Assembly (NCBI GenBank): GCA_943371025.1
Contig: CALRTC020000029.1
Location: 18,932 to 82,931 of the forward strand
DNA: 64,000 nucleotides
Direction: 5' to 3'
DNA from: Niveispirillum sp943371025
GTDB taxonomy: Bacteria > Pseudomonadota > Alphaproteobacteria > Azospirillales > Azospirillaceae
Within the stretch, counting starts at the first letter, position 1. Each line of letters opens with the position of its first letter. A program made the position numbers and the translations under genes. A model generated the notes under the pieces. It was not told where the DNA came from. It saw only the letters and a list, made by a program, of their open reading frames with translations, and did no database searches. Shown piece by piece: positions 54,797-63,995 of this stretch.

Positions 54797-56573
54797 TGAA
54801 GCTGTCCAGCAGGCCCAGGCCCTTGTTCCAGAAGGACGGGTCCTTCAGGTCCAGCCCGAACGGGGCCAGCAGGTCCGTATGGTGCAGGGTGCCGGCGGCC
54901 GACAGCATGGTCATGTATTTGTCGGCGAATTCCGGTCCCCGGCCCTGGGCTGCGGCTTCCTGATAGGCGGCGTACAGGCTGTTCACCAGACAGTCGCCGA
55001 AGGCGTAGGCGTAGACATAGAAGGGCGAGTGGACGAAGTGCCCGATATAGGTCCAGTAGGGCCGGTAGCTGTCTTCCCAGCGGAAGGCGGGACCTAAGCT
55101 TTCGGTCTGCACCTCCATCCAGATCTCGGCGATGCGCTCGGCCGACAGCTCGCCCTCGCGCCGTTCTGTGTGCAGCTTGCGTTCGAACTGATAGAACGCG
55201 ATCTGCCGGATGACGGTGTTGATCATGTCCTCCACCTTGCCGGCCAGCAGCGCCTTGCGTCTGGCCGGGTCGGTGGTGGCGTCCAGCAGGCCGCGGAAGG
55301 TCAGCATCTCCCCGAATACCGAGGCGGTTTCGGCCAGGGTCAGCGGCGTTGATGCCTGCAGATGCCCCTGCGCGCGGCACAGATACTGATGCACGCCATG
55401 GCCCAGCTCATGCGCGAGCGTCATCACGTCGCGCGTGCGGCCCATATAGTTCAGCAACAGGTAAGGATGGGCCGAGGGCACCACCGGGTGCGCAAAGGCG
55501 CCGGGATTCTTGCCGGGTCGGGCCGGTACGTCGATCCAGGGATTGTCGAAGAATTTCTGGCCGATCTCCGCCATGGCGGGGCTGAAGCGGTGATAGGCGT
55601 CGCGGACGATGCGCTTGGCGTCATCCCACGGGATCTTGCGGTCGTCATCGCCGGGCAGGGGCGCGTTGCGGTCCCAGTAATCGAGCTTGTCCTGACCGAA
55701 CCACCTGGCCTTCAGGCTGTAATAGCGATGGGACAGGCGCGGGTAGGCGGCGCGCACCGAGGCCAGCAGCGCGTCCACCACCTCGTCCTCTACCTGGTTG
55801 GCCAGGTTGCGGGACGACCAGGGATTGGCGTAGTGGCGCCAGCGATCCTCGATCTCCTTGTCCTTGATCAAGGTGTTCATGATGTGGGCGAAGATGCGCT
55901 GGTTCTTGCCCAGCACCTCGCCCAGCGCCTGGGCCGCGTCGCGGCGCACGGACGGGTCGGTGGAAGACAGCAGGTTCAGCGCCTGGGCCGAGGTCAGATC
56001 CTCGCCCCGCACATTGAAGCGCAGGTCGGCCAGATGCTCGTCGAACAGGCGGGTCCAGGCGGCACGGCCGGCCACATGCTTTTCATGCAGCAGCTTCTCC
56101 ACCTCGTCCGACAATTGGTGCGGGCGGAAGATGCGGGTGTCGCGCAGGAAGGGGCCATAGGCGGCGAGCGCGGGATCGGCCAGCTTCGCGGTCAGCACCG
56201 CGTCTTCCAGCCGGTTGATCTCCAGCGTGAAGAACAGCATATGGACGGAAATGCCCGTCACCCGCTCGCTCATCCCCTGATAGAACCGGCCGACATTGGG
56301 ATCGGCCATGTTGGAGGCATAGAGCAGGCCGGCAAAGGACATGATCTTGGACAGGACTTCGTCCAGCCGTTCATAGTCGGCAATCGCCGCTGCAAGTTCC
56401 CCGCCGGTCAGGCTGGACAGCTTGCCCGCATAGCGCGCGGCAAAGGCGGCAGCATCCTTTTCCGCCTGATCCAGATCGGCCGCCAGCGCCGGGCTGTCGG
56501 GGCCGGCATAGAGGTCGGACAGGTCCCAGGCGGGCAGATCGCCCAGGTCGGCATGGTTCAGGCTGTCAGGCAT
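54774..56573 (-). CDS. pepF: Oligoendopeptidase F (M3B peptidase)
   Basis: 599 residues from the ATG at 56573 (MPDSLNHADLGDLPAWDLSD); longer frames to 56738 are unsupported. The zinc motif TLAHELGHGVHQYL is at ~385 with the downstream Glu of the M3 fold. The ending AGTLHHTDLLAPFGLDLKDPSFWNKGL is typical. Cytoplasmic; hydrolyses oligopeptides of about 7-17 residues. It converges with the winged-helix gene. Confidence 0.94.
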   Translation of the reverse strand: MPDSLNHADLGDLPAWDLSDLYAGPDSPALAADLDQAEKDAAAFAARYAGKLSSLTGGELAAAIADYERLDEVLSKIMSFAGLLYASNMADPNVGRFYQGMSERVTGISVHMLFFTLEINRLEDAVLTAKLADPALAAYGPFLRDTRIFRPHQLSDEVEKLLHEKHVAGRAAWTRLFDEHLADLRFNVRGEDLTSAQALNLLSSTDPSVRRDAAQALGEVLGKNQRIFAHIMNTLIKDKEIEDRWRHYANPWSSRNLANQVEDEVVDALLASVRAAYPRLSHRYYSLKARWFGQDKLDYWDRNAPLPGDDDRKIPWDDAKRIVRDAYHRFSPAMAEIGQKFFDNPWIDVPARPGKNPGAFAHPVVPSAHPYLLLNYMGRTRDVMTLAHELGHGVHQYLCRAQGHLQASTPLTLAETASVFGEMLTFRGLLDATTDPARRKALLAGKVEDMINTVIRQIAFYQFERKLHTERREGELSAERIAEIWMEVQTESLGPAFRWEDSYRPYWTYIGHFVHSPFYVYAYAFGDCLVNSLYAAYQEAAAQGRGPEFADKYMTMLSAAGTLHHTDLLAPFGLDLKDPSFWNKGLGLLDSFITELESL

Positions 56574-56670
56574 TCGCCCCCTCCGGCATTGGTCACTTGC
56601 CGGTTGCATATGGCATGGCAGGGGCGTCAGTTCAATCGGCAGCGGACACCACGGGTCCGCCGCCGGCCGG

Positions 56671-56877
56671 TCAGGCGGCGGAGATTGCCCCGGCCGGTCG
56701 ACCGCAATCATTGCTGGCGATGCGCCCGGCCATGACATGGACGATGTCCAGCACGTCCTGCACGGCCACGCCGTCGCGATCCATCAGCAGCTGTGCGATG
56801 GGATCGGCCAGCAGTTCCCGCAGGCTGACTTCGCCCAGCAGAGCGGGGTCGAGAGGGGGGAGATCGAGAATATCCAT
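56671..56877 (-). CDS. Small hypothetical protein
   Basis: 68 residues with an excellent start: AGGAGG 6 nt before the ATG at 56877. Sequence LPPLDPALLGEVSLRELLADPIAQLLMDRDGVAVQDVLDIVH reads as two amphipathic helices with acidic patches. No signal peptide or membrane segment. No family recognised, but codon use and ribosome site support a real gene. It lies 98 bp upstream of pepF on the same strand. Confidence 0.65.
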   Translation of the reverse strand: MDILDLPPLDPALLGEVSLRELLADPIAQLLMDRDGVAVQDVLDIVHVMAGRIASNDCGRPAGAISAA

Positions 56878-57198
56878 AGGCGTCCTCCTGTCCGTGGCCC
56901 GGGGCCAACCAAAGCGGTTTCACGAGGCAACGGTGTGATCATGCGCCGGTTCCATGACATTTCAACGGCGGCATGAGCGATTTCCCGAACCCTATCCGTT
57001 TGCGCTGACGGGCACCGTGATGGCTGTCACGGCCAGCCGGGAAATGCCTGGAAAGCGGCTCGAACAAAGGGGCTATGCCAACCGGATGGGTCGTTATGAC
57101 GGTACGCGGCCGGAGCGGAATCCCTGCATGCACGCATGAAAAAGGGCCGCCCCGGTTGCCCGGCGGCGGCCCCTTGCGAACGGTCTGGGGATGGCCCC
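56878..57198. other. 321-bp intergenic region between the small gene and rho
   Basis: Contains the rho terminator (57137-57172) and presumably the promoter for the small gene on the minus strand. No other gene is supported. Confidence 0.5.
57137..57172 (-). terminator. Intrinsic terminator of rho (minus strand)
   Basis: A GGGCCGCC / GGCGGCCC stem with an inner CCGG helix is followed on the minus strand by TTTTT. It ends 27 bp after the rho stop. Confidence 0.85.
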
Positions 57199-58464
57199 TT
57201 ACTGGTTCATGCTGTCGAAGAAATCGTTGTTGGTCTTCGACTGCTTCAGCTTGTCGATCAGGAATTCGACCGCGTCCTGCGGGCCCATCGGGTTCAGGAT
57301 GCGGCGCAGGATCCACATCTTGGCCAGGGCACCGCGATCGACCAGCAGATCTTCCTTGCGCGTACCGGACTTCTGGATGTCCAGGGCCGGGAAGATGCGC
57401 TTGTCGGACAGCTTGCGGTCCAGGACGATTTCGCTGTTACCCGTGCCCTTGAACTCTTCGAAGATCACCTCATCCATGCGGCTGCCAGTATCGATCAGGG
57501 CCGTGGCGATGATGGTCAGCGAACCGCCTTCCTCGATATTGCGGGCGGCACCGAAGAAGCGCTTGGGGCGCTGCAGGGCGTTGGCGTCCACACCACCGGT
57601 CAGCACCTTGCCCGACGAGGGAACGACCGTGTTGTAGGCGCGGCCCAGGCGGGTGATGCTGTCCAGCAGGATGACCACGTCGCGCTTGTGCTCCACCAGG
57701 CGCTTGGCCTTTTCCAGCACCATCTCCGTGACCTGCACATGGCGGGTGGCAGGTTCGTCGAAGGTGGAGGACACGACCTCGCCCCGCACGGAACGGGCCA
57801 TGTCCGTCACTTCTTCCGGACGTTCATCGATCAGCAGGACGATCAGATAGACTTCCGGGTGGTTGGTGGCGATCGAGTGCGCAATGTTCTGCAGCATCAC
57901 CGTCTTACCGGTGCGCGGCGGCGCCACGATCAGGGCGCGCTGGCCCTTGCCCAGCGGGGCGACCAGATCGATCACCCGCGTGGTCATGTCCTTCTTCTTG
58001 CCCGTCGGATCGACCTCGACCTCCAGCTTCAGCCGCTCGTCGGGATAGAGCGGGGTGAGGTTGTCGAAGTTGATGCGGTGACGCACCTTGTCCGGGTGGT
58101 CGAAATTGATGGTGTTGACCTTCAGCAGGGCGAAATACCGCTCCCCATCCTTGGGCGCGCGGATCTGGCCTTCCACCGTATCGCCGGTGCGCAGGCCGAA
58201 GCGCTTCACCTGATTGGGGGAGATGTAGATATCGTCGGGCCCGGGCAGATAGTTGGCTTCCGGGCTGCGCAGGAACCCGAACCCGTCGGGCAGCACCTCC
58301 AGCACGCCTTCGCCATAGATGGGCACGTCATTTTCGGCCAGCTGCTTCAGGATGGCGAACATCATGTCCTGCTTGCGCAGGGTGCCGGCATTCTCGATCT
58401 GCAGCTCCTCCGCGAAGGCGAGCAGCTCTGCGGGGGTCTTGGCCTTGAGTTCCTGGAGATTCAT
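57199..58464 (-). CDS. rho: Transcription termination factor Rho
   Basis: 421 residues, hexameric RNA-dependent helicase that ends transcription. The N-terminal helix bundle starts MNLQELKAKTPAELLAFAEEL; the cold-shock-like RNA-binding domain has YGEGVLEVLPDGFGFLRSPEANYLPGPDDIY. Walker A is APPRTGKTVMLQNIA, the Q-loop region includes LIVLLIDERPEEVTDM, and the secondary RNA site is at RLGRAYNTVVPSSGKVLTGGVD. It has its own intrinsic terminator. Confidence 0.97.
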   Translation of the reverse strand: MNLQELKAKTPAELLAFAEELQIENAGTLRKQDMMFAILKQLAENDVPIYGEGVLEVLPDGFGFLRSPEANYLPGPDDIYISPNQVKRFGLRTGDTVEGQIRAPKDGERYFALLKVNTINFDHPDKVRHRINFDNLTPLYPDERLKLEVEVDPTGKKKDMTTRVIDLVAPLGKGQRALIVAPPRTGKTVMLQNIAHSIATNHPEVYLIVLLIDERPEEVTDMARSVRGEVVSSTFDEPATRHVQVTEMVLEKAKRLVEHKRDVVILLDSITRLGRAYNTVVPSSGKVLTGGVDANALQRPKRFFGAARNIEEGGSLTIIATALIDTGSRMDEVIFEEFKGTGNSEIVLDRKLSDKRIFPALDIQKSGTRKEDLLVDRGALAKMWILRRILNPMGPQDAVEFLIDKLKQSKTNNDFFDSMNQ

Positions 58465-58976
58465 CGGATCTGGCTTCGGTCGGCCATAGGGCCGGTTGCG
58501 GGGGAGGGGCGCGCCCTGGGTTCATCCCACGGCATGCGTCCGGATTGAGGCAGGATCACGGCCAGGAGGCCGGATATAGCGGGATTCTGTCTGAAAGCCG
58601 GAGGCAAGGGGTGGGGGCGAAGAGACGGGCGAAAGGAGGGGGATTTGGTGGACCTGCACGAACGGCACGTCCAGCCGAGAGCCGTGACGAATGACCTTCC
58701 ACGGAGGGAGGATCACTCGGCGATTCGCCCCGTACCCATCGGGAACGGGAAGCCGGGCACCTTGGGAACGGCCCGATATCGGCTTCAGCCTCTTACCGGG
58801 AGCCATCGTTAGCCCAGCAGAGCGGCCAAGTCAAAGCAAAAGACACATTCGGCCGGTTGCGGCATGGCGCCGCCCGGAGCTCTAGGCATCGGCGGTCGTT
58901 ATCTAAATGGAGACTTTGCACAATTGCGTGTTGCTGTAATATATCAATACCGACGCTCACCATTAGGCCGGATACC
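58465..58976. other. 512-bp intergenic region between divergent rho and response-regulator genes
   Basis: Should contain the rho promoter (minus) and the regulator promoter (plus). The segment 58905-58960 is AT-richer (GTTGCTGTAATATATCAAT), the most promoter-like part. I see no palindrome or RNA gene. Confidence 0.4.
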
Positions 58977-59597
58977 ATGCGCCTGCTGATTGCCGACGAT
59001 CATGACCTTTTGCGTGACGCGCTCCGCTCGCATTTCGAGCGAGAGGCACCGGGCACCACCGTGCAAGGTGTCGGCACCGTCAGTGAAGCGCTGAAGGTGC
59101 TGGACGATGGCGCGCCTTTCGACATGCTGCTGCTGGATCTGCGGATGCCGGGCATGAACGGGCTGAACGGTCTGGTGCGGCTGCGCGAACGTTATCCCTC
59201 GCTGAAGATCGCCCTGATGTCGGGCGAGGCCAAGAACGAGGATATCCGACTGGCCATGGCCCATGGCGCCGTCGGGTTCCTGCCCAAGACCCTGCCCGGC
59301 TCCATCCTGTTGCAGGCCGTGCAGCGCATGGCGGCGGGCGAAGTGTTCATGCCCGACAACCTGCCGGAAAGCGCCATGGCGGCCGACGGCAATGCGCTGA
59401 ACAGCACCTTCACGCGGCGGGAGCGTGAGGTGCTGGACTTCCTGCTGAAGGGCCAGTCCAACAAGGAGATCGCCCGCGCGCTCGACCTGGAGGAGGTGAC
59501 GGTGAAGCTGCATATCCGTGGCCTGTGCCGCAAGCTGGGCGCCAAGAACCGTACCCAGGCCGCCATGCGCGCCGTGGAGCTGGGCCTTGCCCGCTGA
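58977..59597 (+). CDS. NarL/FixJ-family response regulator
   Basis: 206 residues from the ATG at 58977. Receiver: MRLLIADDHDLLRDALRSHFE, phospho-Asp in DMLLLDLRMPGMNG, Lys in VGFLPKTLPG. A LuxR HTH closes it (FTRREREVLDFLLKGQSNKEIARALDLEEVTVKLHI). The cognate kinase is not obvious: the overlapping next gene encodes a DHp/pseudo-receiver protein without an ATPase domain. Confidence 0.92.
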   Translation: MRLLIADDHDLLRDALRSHFEREAPGTTVQGVGTVSEALKVLDDGAPFDMLLLDLRMPGMNGLNGLVRLRERYPSLKIALMSGEAKNEDIRLAMAHGAVGFLPKTLPGSILLQAVQRMAAGEVFMPDNLPESAMAADGNALNSTFTRREREVLDFLLKGQSNKEIARALDLEEVTVKLHIRGLCRKLGAKNRTQAAMRAVELGLAR

Positions 59598-60117
59598 TCC
59601 GGCCGGCGGGGCCGGCAAGCCCGCTCCCGCGCTGGATGGCAATGGTCTGCCGCGGGGGCTTCGCCATGATCTGGTGAATGCCCTGAACGCGCTGCTGGGC
59701 TTCGCCTCCTTCCTGGAAACCGACCTGCCGGAAGGCCAGTCCCGCGATTTCGCCCGCCGCATCATCCAGGCCGGGCGGCAGGCCATGGAACTGGCCGAAC
59801 GCATCCCCTCCAGCTCCCGCGTGGCCGCCGTGCGGGTACTGATGGTTTCCCCGGCCCAGGACGCGGATACGCTGGTCCTGGAACTGGACGGCTATGGCTG
59901 CGACGTGACCCTGGTTTCCACCCCGGCCAAGGCCGTGCAGGCCCTGCGCAAGGCACCCAAAGCCTGGGACGTCATCCTGGCCGACCAGCCGGGTCCCGCC
60001 GACAACGGGCCCTTGCGCGAAGCGGCCAGCGGCATGGAGATCATTCCCCGCGTTGATGGGGCCACCGCGGCCAGTCTGGCGCTGGTTCTGCGTGCAGCCG
60101 GCACGGCCATCGCCTGA
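59587..60117 (+). CDS. Histidine-kinase-like DHp plus pseudo-receiver protein lacking the ATPase domain
   Basis: 176 residues starting at a TTG (59587) that overlaps the upstream regulator gene by 11 nt, with GGAG about 8 nt before it; no ATG is in frame. Residues ~20-70 resemble a DHp helix pair with a candidate phospho-His (LRHDLVNALNALLGFASFLE, then FARRIIQAGRQAMELAERI). Residues ~78-176 look like a receiver with VRVLMVSPAQDADTLVLELDG and Asp in WDVILADQPGP, but the conserved Lys is missing (IIPRVDG). No HATPase domain exists. It could relay phosphate to the overlapping regulator or act as an adaptor. Confidence 0.6.
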   Translation: MPADPAGGAGKPAPALDGNGLPRGLRHDLVNALNALLGFASFLETDLPEGQSRDFARRIIQAGRQAMELAERIPSSSRVAAVRVLMVSPAQDADTLVLELDGYGCDVTLVSTPAKAVQALRKAPKAWDVILADQPGPADNGPLREAASGMEIIPRVDGATAASLALVLRAAGTAIA

Positions 60118-60249
60118 TGTACCGGCCCGCCCGACCCGGGGGCGGGATGCGCATTGCCGGAATGTTACATTCCTATGCGATTGGCTAGTGTCGCTGATCC
60201 CGGTTTCGTGCGACTCTGACGTTGGTATGGCCGCTCCGGTCATGCGAAC

Positions 60250-60594
60250 ATGGCCGGTGTCCTCATGTTTTGCCGCCTCTCCCCGATTCTGATCATGCTG
60301 GGCCTGATGATGGTCGCAGCGCCCGCTGCCCTGGCCGGTCCCTGTACCGCGCCGGTCATCAATGGCGGCATCGACAGCGGTCAGGCCGACCGGATCGACA
60401 GCGACCGGGCCGCCCTGCTCAGCTTTGAAGCCTGTCTGGCTGAACAGCAGGAACTGGAAAGCGCCTTCAACAGCGATGCGGCGGGCCTGACCGCCATGCG
60501 CCGGGAAGCTGCGGCCAATCTGCGCCGTACCCTGGACGCCTGGCAGCGCACGCGCCGGGCCGCCGATGCTACGCCGCCGGCACGGCGTTCCTGA
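60250..60594 (+). CDS. Small secreted cysteine-containing hypothetical protein
   Basis: 114 residues. Signal peptide (MFCRLSPILIMLGLMMVAAPAALA; the ATG at 60250 or at 60265 is possible) and a mature part GPCTAPVINGGIDSGQADRID with a second Cys in SFEACLAEQQELES, then a helical, Arg-rich tail. Layout resembles the small secreted pair at 23080/23752, but the sequence is not closely similar. Function unknown. Convergent with ppk2. Confidence 0.5.
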   Translation: MAGVLMFCRLSPILIMLGLMMVAAPAALAGPCTAPVINGGIDSGQADRIDSDRAALLSFEACLAEQQELESAFNSDAAGLTAMRREAAANLRRTLDAWQRTRRAADATPPARRS

Positions 60595-60608
60595 CCCCTC
60601 AAGGGTCG

Positions 60609-60630
60609 GCGGGCGCCTGTTGGCGCCCGC
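60609..60630. terminator. GC-rich hairpin between convergent genes
   Basis: GCGGGCGCC/GGCGCCCGC, 9 bp with a TGTT loop, sits exactly between the convergent 60250 gene and ppk2. It has no T-tract, so terminator function is uncertain. Confidence 0.35.
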
Positions 60631-60638
60631 GTCACCGA

Positions 60639-61442
60639 TCACTTCTTCTTCAGCAGCTTTTCCGTTGCGGACTTGACCGCCGGGTCCAGCTTGGGCGGGC
60701 TGATATCCACGTCCTTGGACAGATGCTCGACCACCTGGCGCAGCACTTCCACCCGCGCATACCATTTGGCATTGGCCGGAACGGCCACCCAGGGGGCGTT
60801 GTCCGTGCTGGTGCGGGCGAACATCTCGTCGACCGCCTCTTCATATTCCTTGCGCCGGTCGCGGTTGCGCAGATCCTCCGTCGTCAGCTTCCAGCGCTTG
60901 TACGGATTGTTCAGCCGCTCCCGGAACCGCTCCAGCTGTTCTTCCGGCGTGATGTGCATGAACAGCTTGATGATGCGCACGCCATCATCGGTCAACTGCC
61001 GCTCGAACTCATTGATCTCGTCATAGGCGCGGCGCCATTCGTGCGGCTTGGCGAAGCCTTCGATCCGTTCCACCATCACGCGCCCGTACCAGGACCGGTC
61101 GAAGATGGAGAAGGTGCCGGGCCGGGGCAGGCGCTGCCAGAAGCGCCACAGGTAATGGCGACCCTGCTCCTCCGGCGTCGGGGCGGCGATGGGCCACACA
61201 TGGGCGCCGCGCGGGTCCAGATTTTCCGTCAGGCGACGGATGGCCCCGCCCTTGCCAGAGGCGTCCCAGCCTTCGAACACGATGATGGCGCGGCGCTTGG
61301 AATGCCAATAGGCCTGCTGCACATGCAGGACGGTTTCCTGCAGCTTCTCCAGTTCCTTCTGGTAGGCGGCCTTGTCGACGATGCGGTGGCCCGTCATGTC
61401 CAGATCGGACAGGCGGGGATAGGCGTGGGCGGTGTCGGACAT
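60639..61442 (-). CDS. ppk2: Polyphosphate kinase 2 family protein
   Basis: 267 residues from the ATG at 61442; the longer frame to 61562 is unsupported. PPK2 hallmarks: Walker A IIVFEGWDASGKGGAIRRL, Walker B-like FSIFDRSWYGRVMVER, lid residues RRKEYEEAVDEMF, and the ending APWVAVPANAKWYARVEVLR. It moves phosphate between polyphosphate and nucleotides. Cytoplasmic; upstream promoter in the gap to dcp. Confidence 0.93.
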   Translation of the reverse strand: MSDTAHAYPRLSDLDMTGHRIVDKAAYQKELEKLQETVLHVQQAYWHSKRRAIIVFEGWDASGKGGAIRRLTENLDPRGAHVWPIAAPTPEEQGRHYLWRFWQRLPRPGTFSIFDRSWYGRVMVERIEGFAKPHEWRRAYDEINEFERQLTDDGVRIIKLFMHITPEEQLERFRERLNNPYKRWKLTTEDLRNRDRRKEYEEAVDEMFARTSTDNAPWVAVPANAKWYARVEVLRQVVEHLSKDVDISPPKLDPAVKSATEKLLKKK

Positions 61443-61808
61443 CTTTACTCCGGGACCGAAACAGGGGGTGGCCGGAAAATACCGGGCCATCCGGGTCATA
61501 TTGCAGTTTAACGACGGCAGGTTGAATGTAAAGCACGGCCCCCCGCGCCTAGCCCTTTGCACCGGCGGCAGCCAAGCGGAAGAAGGCGGCCGGCAGTCGA
61601 CTTTTCGGGAATATTATTAACCGACCGCATCAATATTGTGCCCATGCTGGTACGGTTGTAGCGCATGCGCCGGCCACCCTGTCTGTCCGCTGCTTCCGCC
61701 TTTGCCGCTGCTTATTGTAACAGAACTGTTACGGCCCTTGTCACGCATGCCGGCTTGTCGGACCCATGTCGCATCGGACAAACCCTATGCAAATAAAGGG
61801 GACAGGCA
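61443..61808. other. 366-bp intergenic region between divergent ppk2 and dcp
   Basis: Holds both promoters. The part around 61600-61640 is AT-rich (GGGAATATTATTAACC). One palindrome stands out at 61719-61734. No coding sequence is supported. Confidence 0.4.
61719..61734. promoter_or_regulatory. Palindrome upstream of dcp
   Basis: GTAACAG-AA-CTGTTAC, perfect 7-bp inverted repeat, 75 bp before the dcp start. Candidate operator. Confidence 0.4.
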
Positions 61809-63995
61809 GTGAAGATGGTGTTGAAGTGCGGGGCCTCGGCCCTGATCCTGGGCCTTGTCGGGGCGATGGCCCCGGCTGGTGCGATGGCGGCGGACGCCCC
61901 GGTGCAGGTGGCGCAGGTGGAGACGAACAAGGTGAGCAGCGACAATCCCTTTTTCCAGCCCTGGAAGACCCGTTTCGGCATTCCGCCGTTCGACGCGATC
62001 CGGCCGGAACATTTCAAGCCCGCCTATGAAAAGGCCATGGCAGACCATCTGGCCGAGATCAAGGCCATTACCGACAACAAGGACGCGCCAACCTTCGCCA
62101 ACACGATCGACGCCCTGGAAAAGAGCGGAGATCTCTATGGCAAGGTGGCCCGTGTGTTCGGGAACCTGACCGCGTCCAACACCAATGACGAGTTGCAGAA
62201 GATCCAGCGCGACATGGCGCCGATCCTGGCTGCCCATAACAGCGCCATCAACCTGAACGCCTCCCTGTTCGCCCGTGTCGACGCGCTGTACCAGAAGCGC
62301 GACAGCCTGAAGCTGACGGCTGAACAACGCCGCGTTCTGGAACGCTATTATCTCGACTTCGTGCGCGCGGGCGCCAAGCTGGAAGGCAAGGACCGCGAGC
62401 GCATGGCCGAGATCATGAAGCGCCTGGCCGTGCTGTCGACCCAGTTCTCCCAGAACGTTCTGGCCGACGAGAAGGATTATATGCTGGTCCTGACCAGCGA
62501 GGCCGATCTGGTCGGCCTGCCGGAATTCGTGCGCGCCGCCGCCGCCCAGGCCGCCAAGGAGCGCGGGCAGGAGGGCAAATATGTCATCACCCTGTCGCGG
62601 TCGTCGATCGAGCCGTTCCTGACCTTCTCCGCCAGCCGGCCCCTGCGCGAGCAGGCCTGGAAGGCGTGGGTGGCGCGTGGCGACAATGCCGATGCCCAGG
62701 ACAACAACGCCAATATCAAGGAGATCGTCCAGCTGCGCATCGAACGCGCCAACCTGCTGGGCTATAAGACCTTTGCTGAATACAAGCTGGCCGACACCAT
62801 GGCCAAGACCCCGCAGGCCGTGAATGATCTGCTGGTCCAGGTCTGGGAACCGGCCAAGATCCGCGCGGCGGAGGAAAAGGACGATCTGGCCAGGATGGCG
62901 GCCAGCGAAGGTCAGAATATCAGCATCGAGCCCTGGGACTGGTTCTACTACGCCGAAAAGGTGCGCAAGGCGAAGTACGACCTGAACGAGGAGGAGATCA
63001 AGCCGTACTTCCAGCTGGAAAAGATGCAGGAGGCGCTGTTCTACACGGCCGGCCAGCTGTTCGGCGTCACCTTTGCCGAGCTGAAGGATGCCCCGCGCTA
63101 TCACCCGGACGTGAAGGTCTATGAGGTGAAGGACCGCAAGGGCAACCATGTCGCGGTGTTCATGGCCGACAATTTCGCCCGGCCGTCCAAGCGCAGCGGT
63201 GCCTGGATGTCGTCCTTGCGCGATCAGGAGAAGCTGGCCGGCGATATCCACCCCATCGTCCTGAACAACAATAATTTCGCCAAGGGGGCGGAAGGTCAGC
63301 CCACACTGCTGTCCTTCGACGATGCCACGACCCTGTTCCATGAATTCGGCCATGGGTTGCACGGCATGCTGTCGAACGTGACCTATCCGCAGCTGTCGGG
63401 CACGTCGGTGCTGCGCGACTTCGTGGAATTCCCCAGCCAGATCCTGGAACATTGGATCGCGCAGCCGGAAATCCTGCAGCGCTATGCCGTGCATTACAAG
63501 ACGGGCAAGCCCATCCCGAAGGAGCTGCTGGACAAGATCCTGGCGGCGCAGACCTTCAACCAGGGCTTTGCCACCGTCTCCTACACCTCCTCTGCGCTGG
63601 TGGACATGGCCTATCACAGCCTGACCGACGCCAAGGACCTGGACCCCGACACGTTCGAGCGGGAGACGCTGGCCAAGCTGGGCATGCCGAAGGAAATCGT
63701 CATGCGCCACCGCAGCCCGCATTTCAGCCACGTCTTCTCCGGCGACGGCTATTCCGCCGGCTATTACGGCTATATGTGGGCCGAAGTGCTGGACGCCGAC
63801 GGGTTCGACGCGTTCAAGGAAGCCGGCAACATCTTCGATCCGAAGCTGGCGAAGAAGCTGTACGAGGAAGTGTACGCCAGCGGCGGGTCCAAGGACCCGA
63901 TGGAGGCCTATGTCGCCTTCCGTGGCCGCGCCCCCAAGGTTGACGCCCTGCTGCGCAACCGTGGCCTGCTGGGCACCGGTTCCCGCGTGAACTGA
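61809..63995 (+). CDS. dcp: Secreted M3-family dipeptidyl carboxypeptidase
   Basis: 728 residues from a GTG at 61809 with GGGGA 7 nt upstream (an ATG at 61815 is also possible). Signal peptide: LKCGASALILGLVGAMAPAGAMA. The M3A fold begins NPFFQPWKTRFGIPPFDAIRPEHF; the zinc motif LFHEFGHGLHGML is at ~509 with Glu in LRDFVEFPSQILEHW. The C-terminal FSGDGYSAGYYGYMWAEVLD is diagnostic. It removes C-terminal dipeptides in the periplasm. Complete; stop at 63993-63995. Confidence 0.94.
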   Translation: MKMVLKCGASALILGLVGAMAPAGAMAADAPVQVAQVETNKVSSDNPFFQPWKTRFGIPPFDAIRPEHFKPAYEKAMADHLAEIKAITDNKDAPTFANTIDALEKSGDLYGKVARVFGNLTASNTNDELQKIQRDMAPILAAHNSAINLNASLFARVDALYQKRDSLKLTAEQRRVLERYYLDFVRAGAKLEGKDRERMAEIMKRLAVLSTQFSQNVLADEKDYMLVLTSEADLVGLPEFVRAAAAQAAKERGQEGKYVITLSRSSIEPFLTFSASRPLREQAWKAWVARGDNADAQDNNANIKEIVQLRIERANLLGYKTFAEYKLADTMAKTPQAVNDLLVQVWEPAKIRAAEEKDDLARMAASEGQNISIEPWDWFYYAEKVRKAKYDLNEEEIKPYFQLEKMQEALFYTAGQLFGVTFAELKDAPRYHPDVKVYEVKDRKGNHVAVFMADNFARPSKRSGAWMSSLRDQEKLAGDIHPIVLNNNNFAKGAEGQPTLLSFDDATTLFHEFGHGLHGMLSNVTYPQLSGTSVLRDFVEFPSQILEHWIAQPEILQRYAVHYKTGKPIPKELLDKILAAQTFNQGFATVSYTSSALVDMAYHSLTDAKDLDPDTFERETLAKLGMPKEIVMRHRSPHFSHVFSGDGYSAGYYGYMWAEVLDADGFDAFKEAGNIFDPKLAKKLYEEVYASGGSKDPMEAYVAFRGRAPKVDALLRNRGLLGTGSRVN

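Noticed and set aside
61785..63731. 648-codon antisense frame opposite dcp
   Set aside because: Shadow of dcp, which has full M3 signatures on the plus strand.
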